From Porphyromonadaceae bacterium UBA7176 (GTDB taxonomy: Bacteria > Bacteroidota > Bacteroidia > Bacteroidales > Muribaculaceae): 64,000 nt of DNA. Shown in pieces: positions 16,393 through 25,226 of the stretch. The position numbers and the translations under genes were made by a program. The stretch is taken from the NCBI GenBank assembly GCA_002491245.1, contig DKVO01000033.1, positions 1 through 64,000 on the forward strand. The letters run 5' to 3'. The notes under the pieces are model-generated. The model was not told the DNA's origin, did not search any database, and was given only the letters and a program-made list of their open reading frames with translations. Each line of letters opens with the position of its first letter. The stretch's first letter is position 1.

Positions 16393-16399
16393 GGTCAAT

Positions 16400-17236
16400 A
16401 TGTTCAATCCTTTCAAAAAAATACAGAATTTTGCATCTACGCTAAAGCGCCACCGCTCAGCGCCGCTGCATCTTGAATTCGTTGTCTCCGATTACTGCAA
16501 TCTCAACTGCAAAGGATGTACCCACTACAGTCCTCTGGCCCCCAAAGAATTCGAGAGCCTCGAGCAGCTGGAGCGTAATGCCGCGCACCTGGGCCGCATC
16601 AGTTCGGGCGGAAAGGATCTGGACTCAGTGTACATCATCGGTGGCGAACCACTACTCTACCCCGGGCTTCCCCAAGCCATGAACATACTCCGGCAGCATT
16701 TTCCAAATTGCCGTATACTGCTCTTTACCAATGGACTGGCTCTGCCTCGCATGACTGAAGATTTCTGGGCTTCAGCGCACGAGAACAATATAACCGCAGC
16801 TATCACAAGGTATCCGGTTAAATTCGATTACGACGCAGCCATAAAACTATGCGAAGACAAAGGTGTAGCCTGCGAAGTATTCGGCGACCGCACCCTCAAA
16901 GATTCCTTTTTCCGTTTCGGCCTCGACCCCACAAAGAGTCAGAACAGACATCTGTCGCATTTCAAATGCTACAACTACGGATGCATATCGGTGATCGGCG
17001 ACCGCATCTATCCCTGCTCGATCAGTGGCTGCGCAGGACATCTCAACAAAGCGGCCGGAAATATCTTCACCCACGAAGCCGGCGACTACCTCGAGGTTGA
17101 GGAAGTGAAAAGCCTCAAGCAGATCAAACGCCTCCGCGACCGGCCCGTACCATTCTGCGCATATTGCAAGATGCCACCCGACACAGTGCCTTACGGCCCG
17201 TCGAAACGCGACATATCTGAATGGATAGACAAATAA
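16400..17236 (+). CDS. Radical SAM protein with extra C-terminal cysteines
   Basis: The 278-residue protein carries the radical SAM cluster motif CNLNCKGC (residues 34-41) after a short basic N-terminus, the GGEP motif (IIGGEPLLYPG), and further cysteines in FKCYNYGCISVIGDRIYPC, SGCAG and CAYCK that could bind an auxiliary iron-sulfur cluster as in SPASM-type enzymes. The start at 16400 was chosen because the promoter lies just upstream; the longer frame from 16328 would begin inside the ackA terminator. The substrate is unknown. No peptide-precursor gene or tailoring partner is visible nearby, and the next gene (DPP III) starts 17 bases downstream. Confidence 0.82.
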   Translation: MFNPFKKIQNFASTLKRHRSAPLHLEFVVSDYCNLNCKGCTHYSPLAPKEFESLEQLERNAAHLGRISSGGKDLDSVYIIGGEPLLYPGLPQAMNILRQHFPNCRILLFTNGLALPRMTEDFWASAHENNITAAITRYPVKFDYDAAIKLCEDKGVACEVFGDRTLKDSFFRFGLDPTKSQNRHLSHFKCYNYGCISVIGDRIYPCSISGCAGHLNKAAGNIFTHEAGDYLEVEEVKSLKQIKRLRDRPVPFCAYCKMPPDTVPYGPSKRDISEWIDK

Positions 17237-17253
17237 CAAACTTACGATACAAC

Positions 17254-19269
17254 ATGAAAAAACTTCTTATCGCAGCAGCAATGACATCGCTCATCACAGC
17301 AGCCTCATGCAGCAAGAGCGCCGACACGGCTCCGGCCGACGATTTCGACTATACCGTCGACCGTTTCGCCGACATCGAGGTACTCCGCTACAAAGTGCCG
17401 GGTTTCGAAGACCTGAGCCTCAATCAGAAAATCCTCGTCTACTATCTTCAGGAAGCAGCCCTATGGGGTCGCGACATACTGTGGGACCAGAACTATGCCC
17501 AGAACCTTCCCATCCGCGACATGCTTGAAGCCGTATACACCAACTACGACGGCGACAAGAACGATGCCGATTACAAAGCTTTCGAGACATACCTCAAGCA
17601 GATATGGTTTGGCAACGGCATACACCACCATTACTCGACCGATAAATTCGTGCCGGCTTTCAGCCGCGACTTCCTCTCTGCACAGCTTGCCAAGCTGCCC
17701 GAAGGCGCAGCTCCGGCCAATGCAGAGGAACTTGTGGAGATAATCTTCAACCCGACTGTCGACGCCAAGCGTGTCAACCAGGCCCAGGGTGCCGACCTCG
17801 TCGCCACATCGGCATGCAACTTCTATGGCGATGGCGTATCGCAAAAAGAGGTAGAGGCATACTTCGATGGCATCAAGAAGCCCGGCGACCTCACGCCCAT
17901 ATCCTATGGCCTCAACACCCGTATCAAGAAAGTAGACGGCAAAATCGTTGAGGAGCCCTACCGCCTCGGCGGCCTCTACGGCGAAGCTATCGAACACATC
18001 GTGGCCAACCTCGACAGTGCCGCCGCATATGCCGAAAACGACGCCCAACGCGCCACCATACGCTCGCTCATCGACTTCTACACCACCGGCGACCTTGCCA
18101 CCTTCGACAAATACTCCATCGAATGGGCCGAGGACACCGCTTCGCAAGTTGACTTTATCAATGGTTTTATCGAGAGCTACGGCGACCCTCTGGGTATGAC
18201 AGGCTCGTGGGAGTCTATCGTAAACTTCAAAAACCTCGAGGCCAGCGGCCGTACCGAAATTCTGTCGGGTAACGCCCAGTGGTTTGAAGACAACTCTCCC
18301 GTCGACAGCGCATTCAAGAAAGAGAAAGTAAAAGGCATATCCGCCAAGGTGATCACAGCCGCCATCCTCGCCGGCGACGCATATCCGGCAACCCCCATCG
18401 GCATCAACCTCCCCAACGCCAACTGGATACGTGCCGCTCACGGCTCTAAATCAGTGACAATCGAAAATATCACCCAGGCTTACGACGAGGCAGCCCACGG
18501 AAACGGCTTCAACGAAGAATTTGTAATCGACGAACCCACCGCCAAACTGCTCGACGACTATCTCTTCATCACCGACAATCTCCACACCGACCTCCACGAA
18601 TGCCTCGGACACGGCTCTGGCAAACTGCTGCCCGGCGTTGACCCCGACGGACTCAAGGAGCACGGCTCCACTATCGAGGAAGCTCGCGCCGACCTCTTCG
18701 CGCTCTACTATCTCGCCGACCCCAAGATGCTCGAAATCGGCTTGCTCGACAATCCCGAAGCATACAAAGCAGAGTACTACAAATACATCCTCAACGGCCT
18801 CATGACCCAACTGATGCGCATCGAGCCGGGTAAAGACGTTGAAGAAGCCCACATGCGCAACCGCAAGATCATCGCCGAGTGGGCATACGAGCACGGCAAG
18901 GATGCCGGAGTCATCGAACTCGTGAATAAAGACGGCAAGACTTTCGTCAAAATCAACGACTATGAAGCCCTGCGCGGCCTCTTCGGCGAGCTTCTTGCCG
19001 AGATACAGCGCATACGCTCCACCGGCGACTATGCCGCAGCCTGCGAAATGGTAGAGAAATACGGTGTAAAAGTCGACCCGACACTCCACCGCGAGGTACT
19101 CGACCGCTACGCCACCCTCGACATCGCCCCCTACAAAGGCTTTGTCAACCCGGTATACACCCCGGTCCGCGATGCCGACGGCAACATCACCGACATCACC
19201 GTAGACTACACCGAGGAATACCCCGAGCAGATGATGCGCTACTCTCGCAACTACCATCCCCTGCGCTGA
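17254..19269 (+). CDS. Dipeptidyl peptidase III (M49) lipoprotein
   Basis: DPP III is a zinc peptidase that removes dipeptides from the N-terminus of short peptides. The M49 zinc motif HECLGH spans residues 448-453 and the second motif EEARAD has the expected third ligand Glu476. The HECLGH form with Cys is known from Bacteroides homologues. The start at 17254 gives a lipoprotein signal with lipobox TAAS-C near residue 19, so the enzyme is probably anchored in the cell envelope. The 671-residue length fits the family. It follows the radical SAM gene by 17 bases. Confidence 0.9.
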   Translation: MKKLLIAAAMTSLITAASCSKSADTAPADDFDYTVDRFADIEVLRYKVPGFEDLSLNQKILVYYLQEAALWGRDILWDQNYAQNLPIRDMLEAVYTNYDGDKNDADYKAFETYLKQIWFGNGIHHHYSTDKFVPAFSRDFLSAQLAKLPEGAAPANAEELVEIIFNPTVDAKRVNQAQGADLVATSACNFYGDGVSQKEVEAYFDGIKKPGDLTPISYGLNTRIKKVDGKIVEEPYRLGGLYGEAIEHIVANLDSAAAYAENDAQRATIRSLIDFYTTGDLATFDKYSIEWAEDTASQVDFINGFIESYGDPLGMTGSWESIVNFKNLEASGRTEILSGNAQWFEDNSPVDSAFKKEKVKGISAKVITAAILAGDAYPATPIGINLPNANWIRAAHGSKSVTIENITQAYDEAAHGNGFNEEFVIDEPTAKLLDDYLFITDNLHTDLHECLGHGSGKLLPGVDPDGLKEHGSTIEEARADLFALYYLADPKMLEIGLLDNPEAYKAEYYKYILNGLMTQLMRIEPGKDVEEAHMRNRKIIAEWAYEHGKDAGVIELVNKDGKTFVKINDYEALRGLFGELLAEIQRIRSTGDYAAACEMVEKYGVKVDPTLHREVLDRYATLDIAPYKGFVNPVYTPVRDADGNITDITVDYTEEYPEQMMRYSRNYHPLR

Positions 19270-19325
19270 AAGACTTCCGAAAGTGCTTGTTTAAAGCGTA
19301 AAAAGCCGACAACACACGAATAAAA

Positions 19326-19357
19326 TTTTGCCAGACTGATTTTTTTTCGTACCTTTG
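19326..19357 (+). promoter_or_regulatory. Promoter of rpsO
   Basis: TTTTG (19326-19330) and TACCTTTG (19350-19357) are 19 nt apart. The ~55-nt leader contains a small hairpin (GGTTGCTT/AGCACC, about 19363-19380), which could take part in S15 autoregulation, though this is only a possibility. Confidence 0.7.
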
Positions 19358-19417
19358 CAGCCGGTTGCTTAAAAGCACCTTCAAATACACTTTATTAACT
19401 ACCTAAATTTCCAAAGA

Positions 19418-19693
19418 ATGCACTTAAGTTCTGAAGAAAAAGCAGAGATCTTCGAGAAGTACGGTAAGGGTAAGACTGACACTGGCTCGCCTGAAGCACA
19501 GATTGCATTATTCTCGGTCCGTATCGCTCATTTGACCGCTCACCTGAAGTCAAATCACAAAGATCATACGACAGAGCGCGCTCTTAAAATGCTTGTCGGC
19601 AAGCGTCGTCGTCTCCTCGACTACCTTATCCGCAAGGACATCAACCGCTACCGCGCCATCATCGCTCAGAAAGAGCTCGGTATCCGCAAGTAA
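19418..19693 (+). CDS. rpsO: 30S ribosomal protein S15
   Basis: S15 is a primary 16S rRNA-binding protein of the small subunit. The 91-residue sequence carries the family core: TGSPEAQIALFSVRIAHLTAHLKSNHKDH and the RRRLLDYLIRKDINRYRAII block. It has its own promoter and terminator and so is a single-gene unit. The start at 19418 (MHLSSEEKAEIF) gives the usual N-terminus. Confidence 0.97.
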   Translation: MHLSSEEKAEIFEKYGKGKTDTGSPEAQIALFSVRIAHLTAHLKSNHKDHTTERALKMLVGKRRRLLDYLIRKDINRYRAIIAQKELGIRK

Positions 19694-19715
19694 GCAGCGC
19701 AAGTCCGAAAACATT

Positions 19716-19748
19716 AATCCCCGACCATACCGGCCGGGGATTTTTATT
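19716..19748 (+). terminator. Terminator of rpsO
   Basis: AATCCCC pairs with GGGGATT around a loop that contains a further small stem (CCGGCC), followed by a T-rich tail. Confidence 0.8.
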
Positions 19749-19771
19749 ATCGCTATTTCAGATTATATCAC

Positions 19772-20242
19772 CTACTCCTCTATTGTAGTATAGTCTTGTT
19801 CTTCAGCAACAGCCTGGCGCGGAGAAAGGGTAAGAACCGGTTTACCGGAAGCATCGCACAATTCGAGGCCTCCATCGGTAACTTTAAATGAGTTGACCTC
19901 ACCGCAAGCTTTTAGGACTGCGTCCTCAACACTCATATCGGGGCACATCATCCGTGTCGCTCCCATCTGGGCAAGGCTCAGCTTGCCTTCTTCGGTAGCT
20001 TTCACATCGAACGAACCCAACACACGGTTACACCCTGCCAGACCGAACACACTGCCGTCAGCAGTATCAAAACCAAGATACGGTTGCTCTGCACCTTCTG
20101 TCAGATTTACCTTTTCGCCGTTGATGGCCACGATATCCCATTCTCCGGCAAGGTCGGCAGTTGTGGCCTTGTGCGACGTTCCGCACGATGCAAACCCCAG
20201 GCACATCAGACCTGCGAGCGCATAAACATATTTCCTTTTCAT
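19772..20242 (-). CDS. META-domain lipoprotein (HslJ-like)
   Basis: The 156-residue protein has a lipoprotein signal (MKRKYVYALAGLMCLGFAS-C) and one META domain: LAGEWDIVAINGEKV, then GLAGCNRVLGSF, then MGATRMMCPDM and the C-terminal LCDASGKPVLTLSP. Members such as HslJ are envelope proteins tied to stress or antibiotic tolerance, but their biochemical function is not settled. The gene is monocistronic and convergent with rpsO. No clear TAnnTTTG box was found upstream. Confidence 0.85.
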   Translation of the reverse strand: MKRKYVYALAGLMCLGFASCGTSHKATTADLAGEWDIVAINGEKVNLTEGAEQPYLGFDTADGSVFGLAGCNRVLGSFDVKATEEGKLSLAQMGATRMMCPDMSVEDAVLKACGEVNSFKVTDGGLELCDASGKPVLTLSPRQAVAEEQDYTTIEE

Positions 20243-20357
20243 TTCTGTATATCTGTAAATATTTACAATAATAACAACAAAAACGCATTAACAGCACATC
20301 CACACTGCTAAAAATTGCTAAAACCGGAAGAGAGTTTGCTTATTCTTCAATAAAGCC

Positions 20358-20386
20358 TTGAAATTTAAATATTATAGTTACCTTTG
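20358..20386 (+). promoter_or_regulatory. Promoter of the AT-rich orphan gene
   Basis: TTG (20358-20360) and TACCTTTG (20379-20386) are 18 nt apart. The expected transcription start near 20392 leaves a leader of about 100 nt to the chosen ATG at 20492. Confidence 0.6.
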
Positions 20387-20491
20387 CGATAGAGCCATAT
20401 GATCGTAAAGATGCAGTTTCACTGGTTGCTTTTATATCTGCCCGTTCGTAGACGTCTTCTGTTTCAATATATATTCTTTTTTAGTGGCAAA

Positions 20492-21211
20492 ATGATGAAA
20501 AATATCGTAATACTAATAATATTGTGTTCTGCCGCATTATGTAGTAATGGCCAGTCCTTTTTGACAAAATATCCGAAACTGACAAAGAAAAACATGCCTG
20601 CATTCTTTGCAGATTGGAAAACTTATTCAGATAGCATTAATGCAAGTAATATTATTGCGGATAGCGTATTGGATGATGTTATCAAACAAGAGACTGCTCT
20701 GTGTGGGATTGAAGAATGTGATAACAACATCATCCCAATCTTTAAAATACTACCCCGGTATATCATGGTCATGCGATATTATCTGGAGATCGACACAGTG
20801 ATGGCAAGAATTTGTCTCGGATCTCCTGTGTTTAACTCCGATTTAAGAGCAGATCAGTTTGAGATCGACAGTATTACACCGATTTTGCCTCACGATGGAT
20901 TGTATCTGACTACTGATATATATAAAGTATTGTCGAAATTTGTCGGTGGAGTGAGGAGTGGTAACAAGATAAGTCGAATAAAAAAAGGTAATGTCAACAA
21001 GATAAAGAAATATATCCCTGTTGACTATGGACACTGGGGTGGCTATTGGTGGTTCACTTCTTTTCCCACGATTACTAATATCTTTTACGCCAATAATCTG
21101 ATTGCAGTTATAAGGAGAACAAGTTGGTGGACGGGCGACGAGATTTGGTATATAAATACCAATGGTAAATTTATCAGATGCTCGGAGCCGGTTTCAAGTT
21201 GGGTCGAGTAA
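20492..21211 (+). CDS. Exported protein of unknown function, AT-rich
   Basis: I do not recognise this 239-residue protein. It has a signal peptide (MMKNIVILIILCSAALCSNG), so it is likely exported, and a tryptophan/tyrosine-rich C-terminal part (DYGHWGGYWWFTSF, RRTSWWTGDEIWYINTNG). The start at 20492 was chosen over 20399 because only the downstream start gives a signal peptide. Base and codon use (many ATA, AAA, AAT, TTA) are clearly more AT-rich than in neighbouring genes, which suggests horizontal transfer. It has its own promoter and no clear terminator. Confidence 0.7.
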   Translation: MMKNIVILIILCSAALCSNGQSFLTKYPKLTKKNMPAFFADWKTYSDSINASNIIADSVLDDVIKQETALCGIEECDNNIIPIFKILPRYIMVMRYYLEIDTVMARICLGSPVFNSDLRADQFEIDSITPILPHDGLYLTTDIYKVLSKFVGGVRSGNKISRIKKGNVNKIKKYIPVDYGHWGGYWWFTSFPTITNIFYANNLIAVIRRTSWWTGDEIWYINTNGKFIRCSEPVSSWVE

Positions 21212-21255
21212 CGATTATGATTACAAACCTGCGATTCGCGCAGCAACAAAATATT

Positions 21256-21287
21256 TTTGCCCGGACGGGTATTTTTTTGTATTTTTG
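21256..21287 (+). promoter_or_regulatory. Promoter of the ftsX operon
   Basis: TTTG (21256-21259) and TATTTTTG (21280-21287) are 20 nt apart, giving a leader of about 50 nt before the ftsX ATG at 21342. Confidence 0.7.
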
Positions 21288-21341
21288 CACGAATTTAGGT
21301 TTATTGCGCCCATACGGCAGCAGCAAACCTCATAAATAACT

Positions 21342-22217
21342 ATGAACAAGGGCAGAAGCAAACGGATATCCACCCTCGGGTCTCGCATGACAGCGATAGT
21401 CAGCGTGGGACTTGTGCTCGTACTCGTAGGCCTCGCTGCCATGTGCGGTTTCGCCGGGCGACGGCTCCAGGACGAAGTGCGGCGCAATATCGGTTTCACC
21501 GTCGTCATGGACAAAGAGTGTGCGGTAGAGCAGACCAACACCGTCAAGACCGCGCTTCTGTCGCAACGCGGCGTAGAGAGCTTCACCTACTCCCCGGCCG
21601 AAGAGATACTCGCACGCGAAAGCGAATACATGGGGCAGGATATAGCGGCAATCGCCGGTGGCAACCCGTATAATTCGGAATTCGATGTCAAGGTTCGCCC
21701 GGCTTATGCCTCGGCCGACAGCGTCGACGCCCTCTCGGCTATATTCGCCGACATACCGGGAGTACACGAAGTGACGGGCGAGAGTACCGTAATAGAAGGT
21801 ATCGACACTATGGTCAGCCGATCCACGGCTATATTGTCGGCGGCGGCACTGATTCTCCTCGCCGTAGCCATAGCGCTGATCAACAACACTGTGAGCCTGT
21901 CGGTATATGGCCGCCGCTTCATAATACACACCATGAAGCTCGTCGGCGCCACTCCCGGATTTATACGCCGTCCGTTCATAATAGCAGGTCTGCGCGACGG
22001 CATCATCGCCGGCCTGGCCGCCGCGGCACTTATCATAGGGCTGCGATACTATCTGATATCCCTCGACCCTGCAGCCGAGGAATTTGCCGACCTGCATACC
22101 ACTGCTATTGTATGTGCAGGAATGGTGGTTGCAGGTGCTGCGCTGACCTCGCTGACGGCATTGACTGCCGCGAACCGGTATCTGCGCGCGTCATACGACG
22201 AAATGTTTCTAAAGTAA
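21342..22217 (+). CDS. ftsX: FtsX, cell-division permease-like protein
   Basis: FtsX with FtsE forms an ABC-type complex that activates peptidoglycan hydrolases at the division site. The 291-residue protein has the FtsX layout: a membrane helix near residues 17-39, a periplasmic domain (about 45-160), and three further helices near 164-182, 213-232 and 251-274. The segment VYGRRFIIHTMKLVGATPGFIRRPF is the conserved coupling region. ftsE is not next to it here, as is common in Bacteroidetes. It leads an operon with the DUF3098 gene, uppP and truB. Confidence 0.9.
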   Translation: MNKGRSKRISTLGSRMTAIVSVGLVLVLVGLAAMCGFAGRRLQDEVRRNIGFTVVMDKECAVEQTNTVKTALLSQRGVESFTYSPAEEILARESEYMGQDIAAIAGGNPYNSEFDVKVRPAYASADSVDALSAIFADIPGVHEVTGESTVIEGIDTMVSRSTAILSAAALILLAVAIALINNTVSLSVYGRRFIIHTMKLVGATPGFIRRPFIIAGLRDGIIAGLAAAALIIGLRYYLISLDPAAEEFADLHTTAIVCAGMVVAGAALTSLTALTAANRYLRASYDEMFLK

Positions 22218-22227
22218 CAAAGATATA

Positions 22228-22515
22228 ATGGCAAGCAAACAACACAAAACAGGAGCCGACCAATTCGAGCGCTCCTCCACGGGGATGCCTCTCGAAAAGA
22301 GCAACTTCATCGCGATGGCCATCGCCGGAGTCCTTATTGTAGCCGGCTTCGTACTGATGCTCGGAGGCAGCTCCACGCCAGAGGAGTTCAACCCCGACAT
22401 CTTCAGCACACGGCGCATAGTAGTCGGTCCGCTGATAGCATTCATAGGCTTCGTGGCTATGGGTGCTGCAATAATCATCGACCCCAAACGCCTGCTCAAA
22501 GGCTTGAAAAAATAG
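22228..22515 (+). CDS. DUF3098 membrane protein
   Basis: The 95-residue protein has two membrane helices (about residues 27-45 and 67-85) joined by a short loop with STPEEFNPDIFSTRRI, the conserved DUF3098 segment. This family regularly lies between ftsX and uppP in Bacteroidetes, which links it loosely to cell-wall growth, though its function is unknown. It starts 10 bases after ftsX and ends 3 bases before uppP. Confidence 0.88.
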   Translation: MASKQHKTGADQFERSSTGMPLEKSNFIAMAIAGVLIVAGFVLMLGGSSTPEEFNPDIFSTRRIVVGPLIAFIGFVAMGAAIIIDPKRLLKGLKK

Positions 22516-22518
22516 ACG

Positions 22519-23385
22519 ATGGATATTATTGACGCATTGATCTTAGGTATCGTCCAGGGTTTGGCCGAATACCTGCCCATAAGTTCGTCGGGACACCTCG
22601 AAATAGGCCGACAGATACTTGGTCTCGACCTCGGTGGTGCCGAGAGCCTCCAGTTCGACGTCATGTTGCATGTTGCTACCGTACTCAGCACAATCGTGGT
22701 GCTATGGCATGAATTCAAGCCCCTGGTGATATCGTTCTTCACTTTCCGCCGCGACGACCGTTTCAACTACGTATGCAAGATATTGGTGTCGTGCATTCCT
22801 ATAGGCATCGTTGGCGTATGCTTCAAAGACACTATCGAGACATTTTTCGGCCAGGGACTGTCGCTTGTAGGCATATGCCTGTGTGCAACGGCCCTGCTGC
22901 TGTCGTTCTCCTACTTTTTCCGCACCCGTCCTCTCGAGACCAACCGCCTTACCGGCCGGGTATACAAACCGCGCAACATCACCTACATCGACGCTTTTGT
23001 CATCGGTTGCGCTCAGGCTGTGGCCGTCTTGCCGGGCTTGTCACGCTCAGGCACCACAATAGCAACCGGCATACTTATCGGTGACAAACGCGAGCAAGTG
23101 GCCAAGTTCTCTTTCCTGATGGTAATCATCCCCATTCTTGGCGAAGCTCTGCTCGACATCAAGGATATGCTTGGTGTCGACGCCGCAGATGCAGCCGCCG
23201 GTGTCGCCACTCCCGAGATTGGAATTATGGCATTGCTCACAGGTTTTCTGGCATCGTTTGCGGTCGGCTGCCTGGCATGCAAATGGATGCTGGCCCTGGT
23301 CAATAAAGGCAAACTGATATGGTTCGCCGCCTACTGCCTTATCGTGGGCGCCATATGCATCGCTAAAGCTAACGGATTATTCTGA
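22519..23385 (+). CDS. uppP: Undecaprenyl-diphosphatase
   Basis: UppP (BacA) removes a phosphate from undecaprenyl pyrophosphate to recycle the lipid carrier for peptidoglycan and surface polysaccharides. It is an integral membrane enzyme. The two catalytic segments are present: the Glu-containing GLAEYLPISSSGH (about residues 15-27) and LPGLSRSGTTIATG (about 170-183). The 288-residue length and hydrophobic profile fit. Its stop overlaps the truB start by one base, implying translational coupling. Confidence 0.95.
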   Translation: MDIIDALILGIVQGLAEYLPISSSGHLEIGRQILGLDLGGAESLQFDVMLHVATVLSTIVVLWHEFKPLVISFFTFRRDDRFNYVCKILVSCIPIGIVGVCFKDTIETFFGQGLSLVGICLCATALLLSFSYFFRTRPLETNRLTGRVYKPRNITYIDAFVIGCAQAVAVLPGLSRSGTTIATGILIGDKREQVAKFSFLMVIIPILGEALLDIKDMLGVDAADAAAGVATPEIGIMALLTGFLASFAVGCLACKWMLALVNKGKLIWFAAYCLIVGAICIAKANGLF

Positions 23386-24095
23386 TGAACTTTATCGACG
23401 GAGAAATATTATATATCGACAAGCCATTGGGTTGGACATCTTTCGACGCCGTGAAGCGCGTGCGTGGTGCTTTGTTGCGCAGGCTAAAGCTCAAAAAGCT
23501 CAAAGTAGGCCACGCTGGCACGCTCGATCCTCTCGCCACGGGTGTGATGATCGTGTGTACCGGAAAGGCCACAAAACGCATCGACGAGCTGCAGGCTGGA
23601 GTGAAGGAGTACATCGCCACGCTGGCTCTCGGAGCGACAACGCCGTCGTTCGATCTCGAGACCGAGATTGATGCCACCTATCCTACCGCTCATATCACCC
23701 GAGAATTGACCGAAAAGGTACTCAGCCAATTTATCGGGCGCATCGAGCAGGTGCCGCCGGCGTTCTCCGCCTGCAAAATCGACGGAAAGAGAGCCTACGA
23801 CCTCGCCCGAAGCGGACAAACTGTCGACCTCAAGGCCAAAGTCCTCGTTATCGACGAAATAGAACTGCAGAGTTTCGCTCCCGACCAAATAACGATACGT
23901 GTGGTATGCAGCAAAGGCACATATATCCGCGCCTTAGCCCGCGACATCGGAGCCGCCCTCGGCAGCGGAGCGCATCTGACCGCGCTACGCCGAACACGAG
24001 TGGGTGATGTGACCCTCGACAAGTGCCTTAGCGTGGAGCAGGCCGCCGAACTGATCAAAACAGTAGAGATAGAGACTCCCGAAGACAACAACTAA
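23385..24095 (+). CDS. truB: tRNA pseudouridine-55 synthase
   Basis: TruB converts U55 of the T-loop of tRNAs to pseudouridine. The catalytic aspartate is in GHAGTLDPLATGVMIV (about residues 42-57), after the N-terminal LYIDKPLGWTSFDAVKRVR. Further family segments are FIGRIEQVPPAFSACKIDGKRAYDLAR and CSKGTYIRALARDIG. The 236-residue length is normal. The ATG overlaps the TGA of uppP. Confidence 0.95.
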   Translation: MNFIDGEILYIDKPLGWTSFDAVKRVRGALLRRLKLKKLKVGHAGTLDPLATGVMIVCTGKATKRIDELQAGVKEYIATLALGATTPSFDLETEIDATYPTAHITRELTEKVLSQFIGRIEQVPPAFSACKIDGKRAYDLARSGQTVDLKAKVLVIDEIELQSFAPDQITIRVVCSKGTYIRALARDIGAALGSGAHLTALRRTRVGDVTLDKCLSVEQAAELIKTVEIETPEDNN

Positions 24096-24158
24096 ACCAA
24101 GCATATACATAACAACACAAGTCCGAAACCCATCACCGGTACCGGACCGCGCAAAAAT

Positions 24159-25208
24159 ATGAAACTATCGCAATTTAAATTCAACCTACCCGACGAACTT
24201 ATCGCGAGCCACCCACTGCCCGAACGCGACCAGGCTCGCCTCATGGTGGTGAACCGCCGCACCGGCGAAATCTCGCACCATATCTTCAAAGACGTCCTCG
24301 ATTACTTCAACGATGGCGACGTGATGGTATTCAACAACACGCAGGTATTTCCGGCTCTGCTCTACGGCAATAAGGAGAAAACCGGCGCGCGCATACAGGT
24401 GTTCCTTCTCCGCGAGCTCAACGCCGAAAACAAATTCTGGGACGTGCTTGTGGAGCCGGCCCGTAAAATCCGCATAGGAAACAAGCTCTACTTCGGCGAA
24501 GATGACTCTATGGTTGCCGAGGTAATCGATAACACAACTTCGCGCGGCCGCACCCTGCGCTTCCTCTACGACGGCCCACACGACGAGTTCAAGCAGGCCC
24601 TGTTCGCCCTTGGCATGACACCGCTGCCTCCCTATATCAAGCGTGAGCCCGAAGCTTCGGACATAGAAGACTATCAGTGCATATTCGCAGAGAAAGAGGG
24701 TGCAGTAGTGGCTCCGGCCGCTGGCCTCCACTTCTCGCGCGGCCTTATAACACGCCTTAAGATCAAAGGCGTGAAAGAGTCGTTCGTAACCGTACACAGC
24801 GGTTTGGGCGCATTCCGCGAAATAGATGTCGAGGACCTCACCAAACACCGAATGGATTCCGAACAGATGGTAGCCGACCAAGAACTCGTCGACACCGTGA
24901 ACGCCGCCAAAGACGCCGGTCGACAAGTCTGCGCCGTCGGCACATCGGTGCTCCGGGCAATTGCCACAGCCGACAGCATGGGAGGACATATGAAGACCTA
25001 CACCGGCTGGACCAACAAATTCATCTTCCCTCCCTACGACTTCTCTGTAGCCTCGAGTCTCATCACAAACTTCCACATGCCCTACTCCACCATGCTGATG
25101 ATGGTGGCCGCATTCGGTGGATACGAAACGGTGATGAAAGCCTACGGCGAAGCTGTCAAGGAAGGATACCGCTTCGGATGCTACGGCGACGCCATGCTTA
25201 TCATTTAA
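24159..25208 (+). CDS. queA: S-adenosylmethionine:tRNA ribosyltransferase-isomerase
   Basis: QueA transfers and isomerises the ribosyl part of S-adenosylmethionine onto 7-aminomethyl-7-deazaguanine in tRNA, a late step of queuosine synthesis. Diagnostic segments are FKFNLPDELIASHPLPERDQARLM at the start, VMVFNNTQVFPALLYG, APAAGLHFS and SSLITNFHMPYSTMLMMVAAF near the end. The 349-residue length is standard. It follows truB by 63 bases and is followed 18 bases later by the amidase gene. Confidence 0.95.
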   Translation: MKLSQFKFNLPDELIASHPLPERDQARLMVVNRRTGEISHHIFKDVLDYFNDGDVMVFNNTQVFPALLYGNKEKTGARIQVFLLRELNAENKFWDVLVEPARKIRIGNKLYFGEDDSMVAEVIDNTTSRGRTLRFLYDGPHDEFKQALFALGMTPLPPYIKREPEASDIEDYQCIFAEKEGAVVAPAAGLHFSRGLITRLKIKGVKESFVTVHSGLGAFREIDVEDLTKHRMDSEQMVADQELVDTVNAAKDAGRQVCAVGTSVLRAIATADSMGGHMKTYTGWTNKFIFPPYDFSVASSLITNFHMPYSTMLMMVAAFGGYETVMKAYGEAVKEGYRFGCYGDAMLII

Positions 25209-25226
25209 ATCTGACAGCCGACAGAT

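Noticed and set aside
17461..19257. Two long minus-strand frames opposite the DPP III gene
   Set aside because: The M49 zinc motifs and lipobox are on the plus strand; the opposite frames have shadow-type composition.
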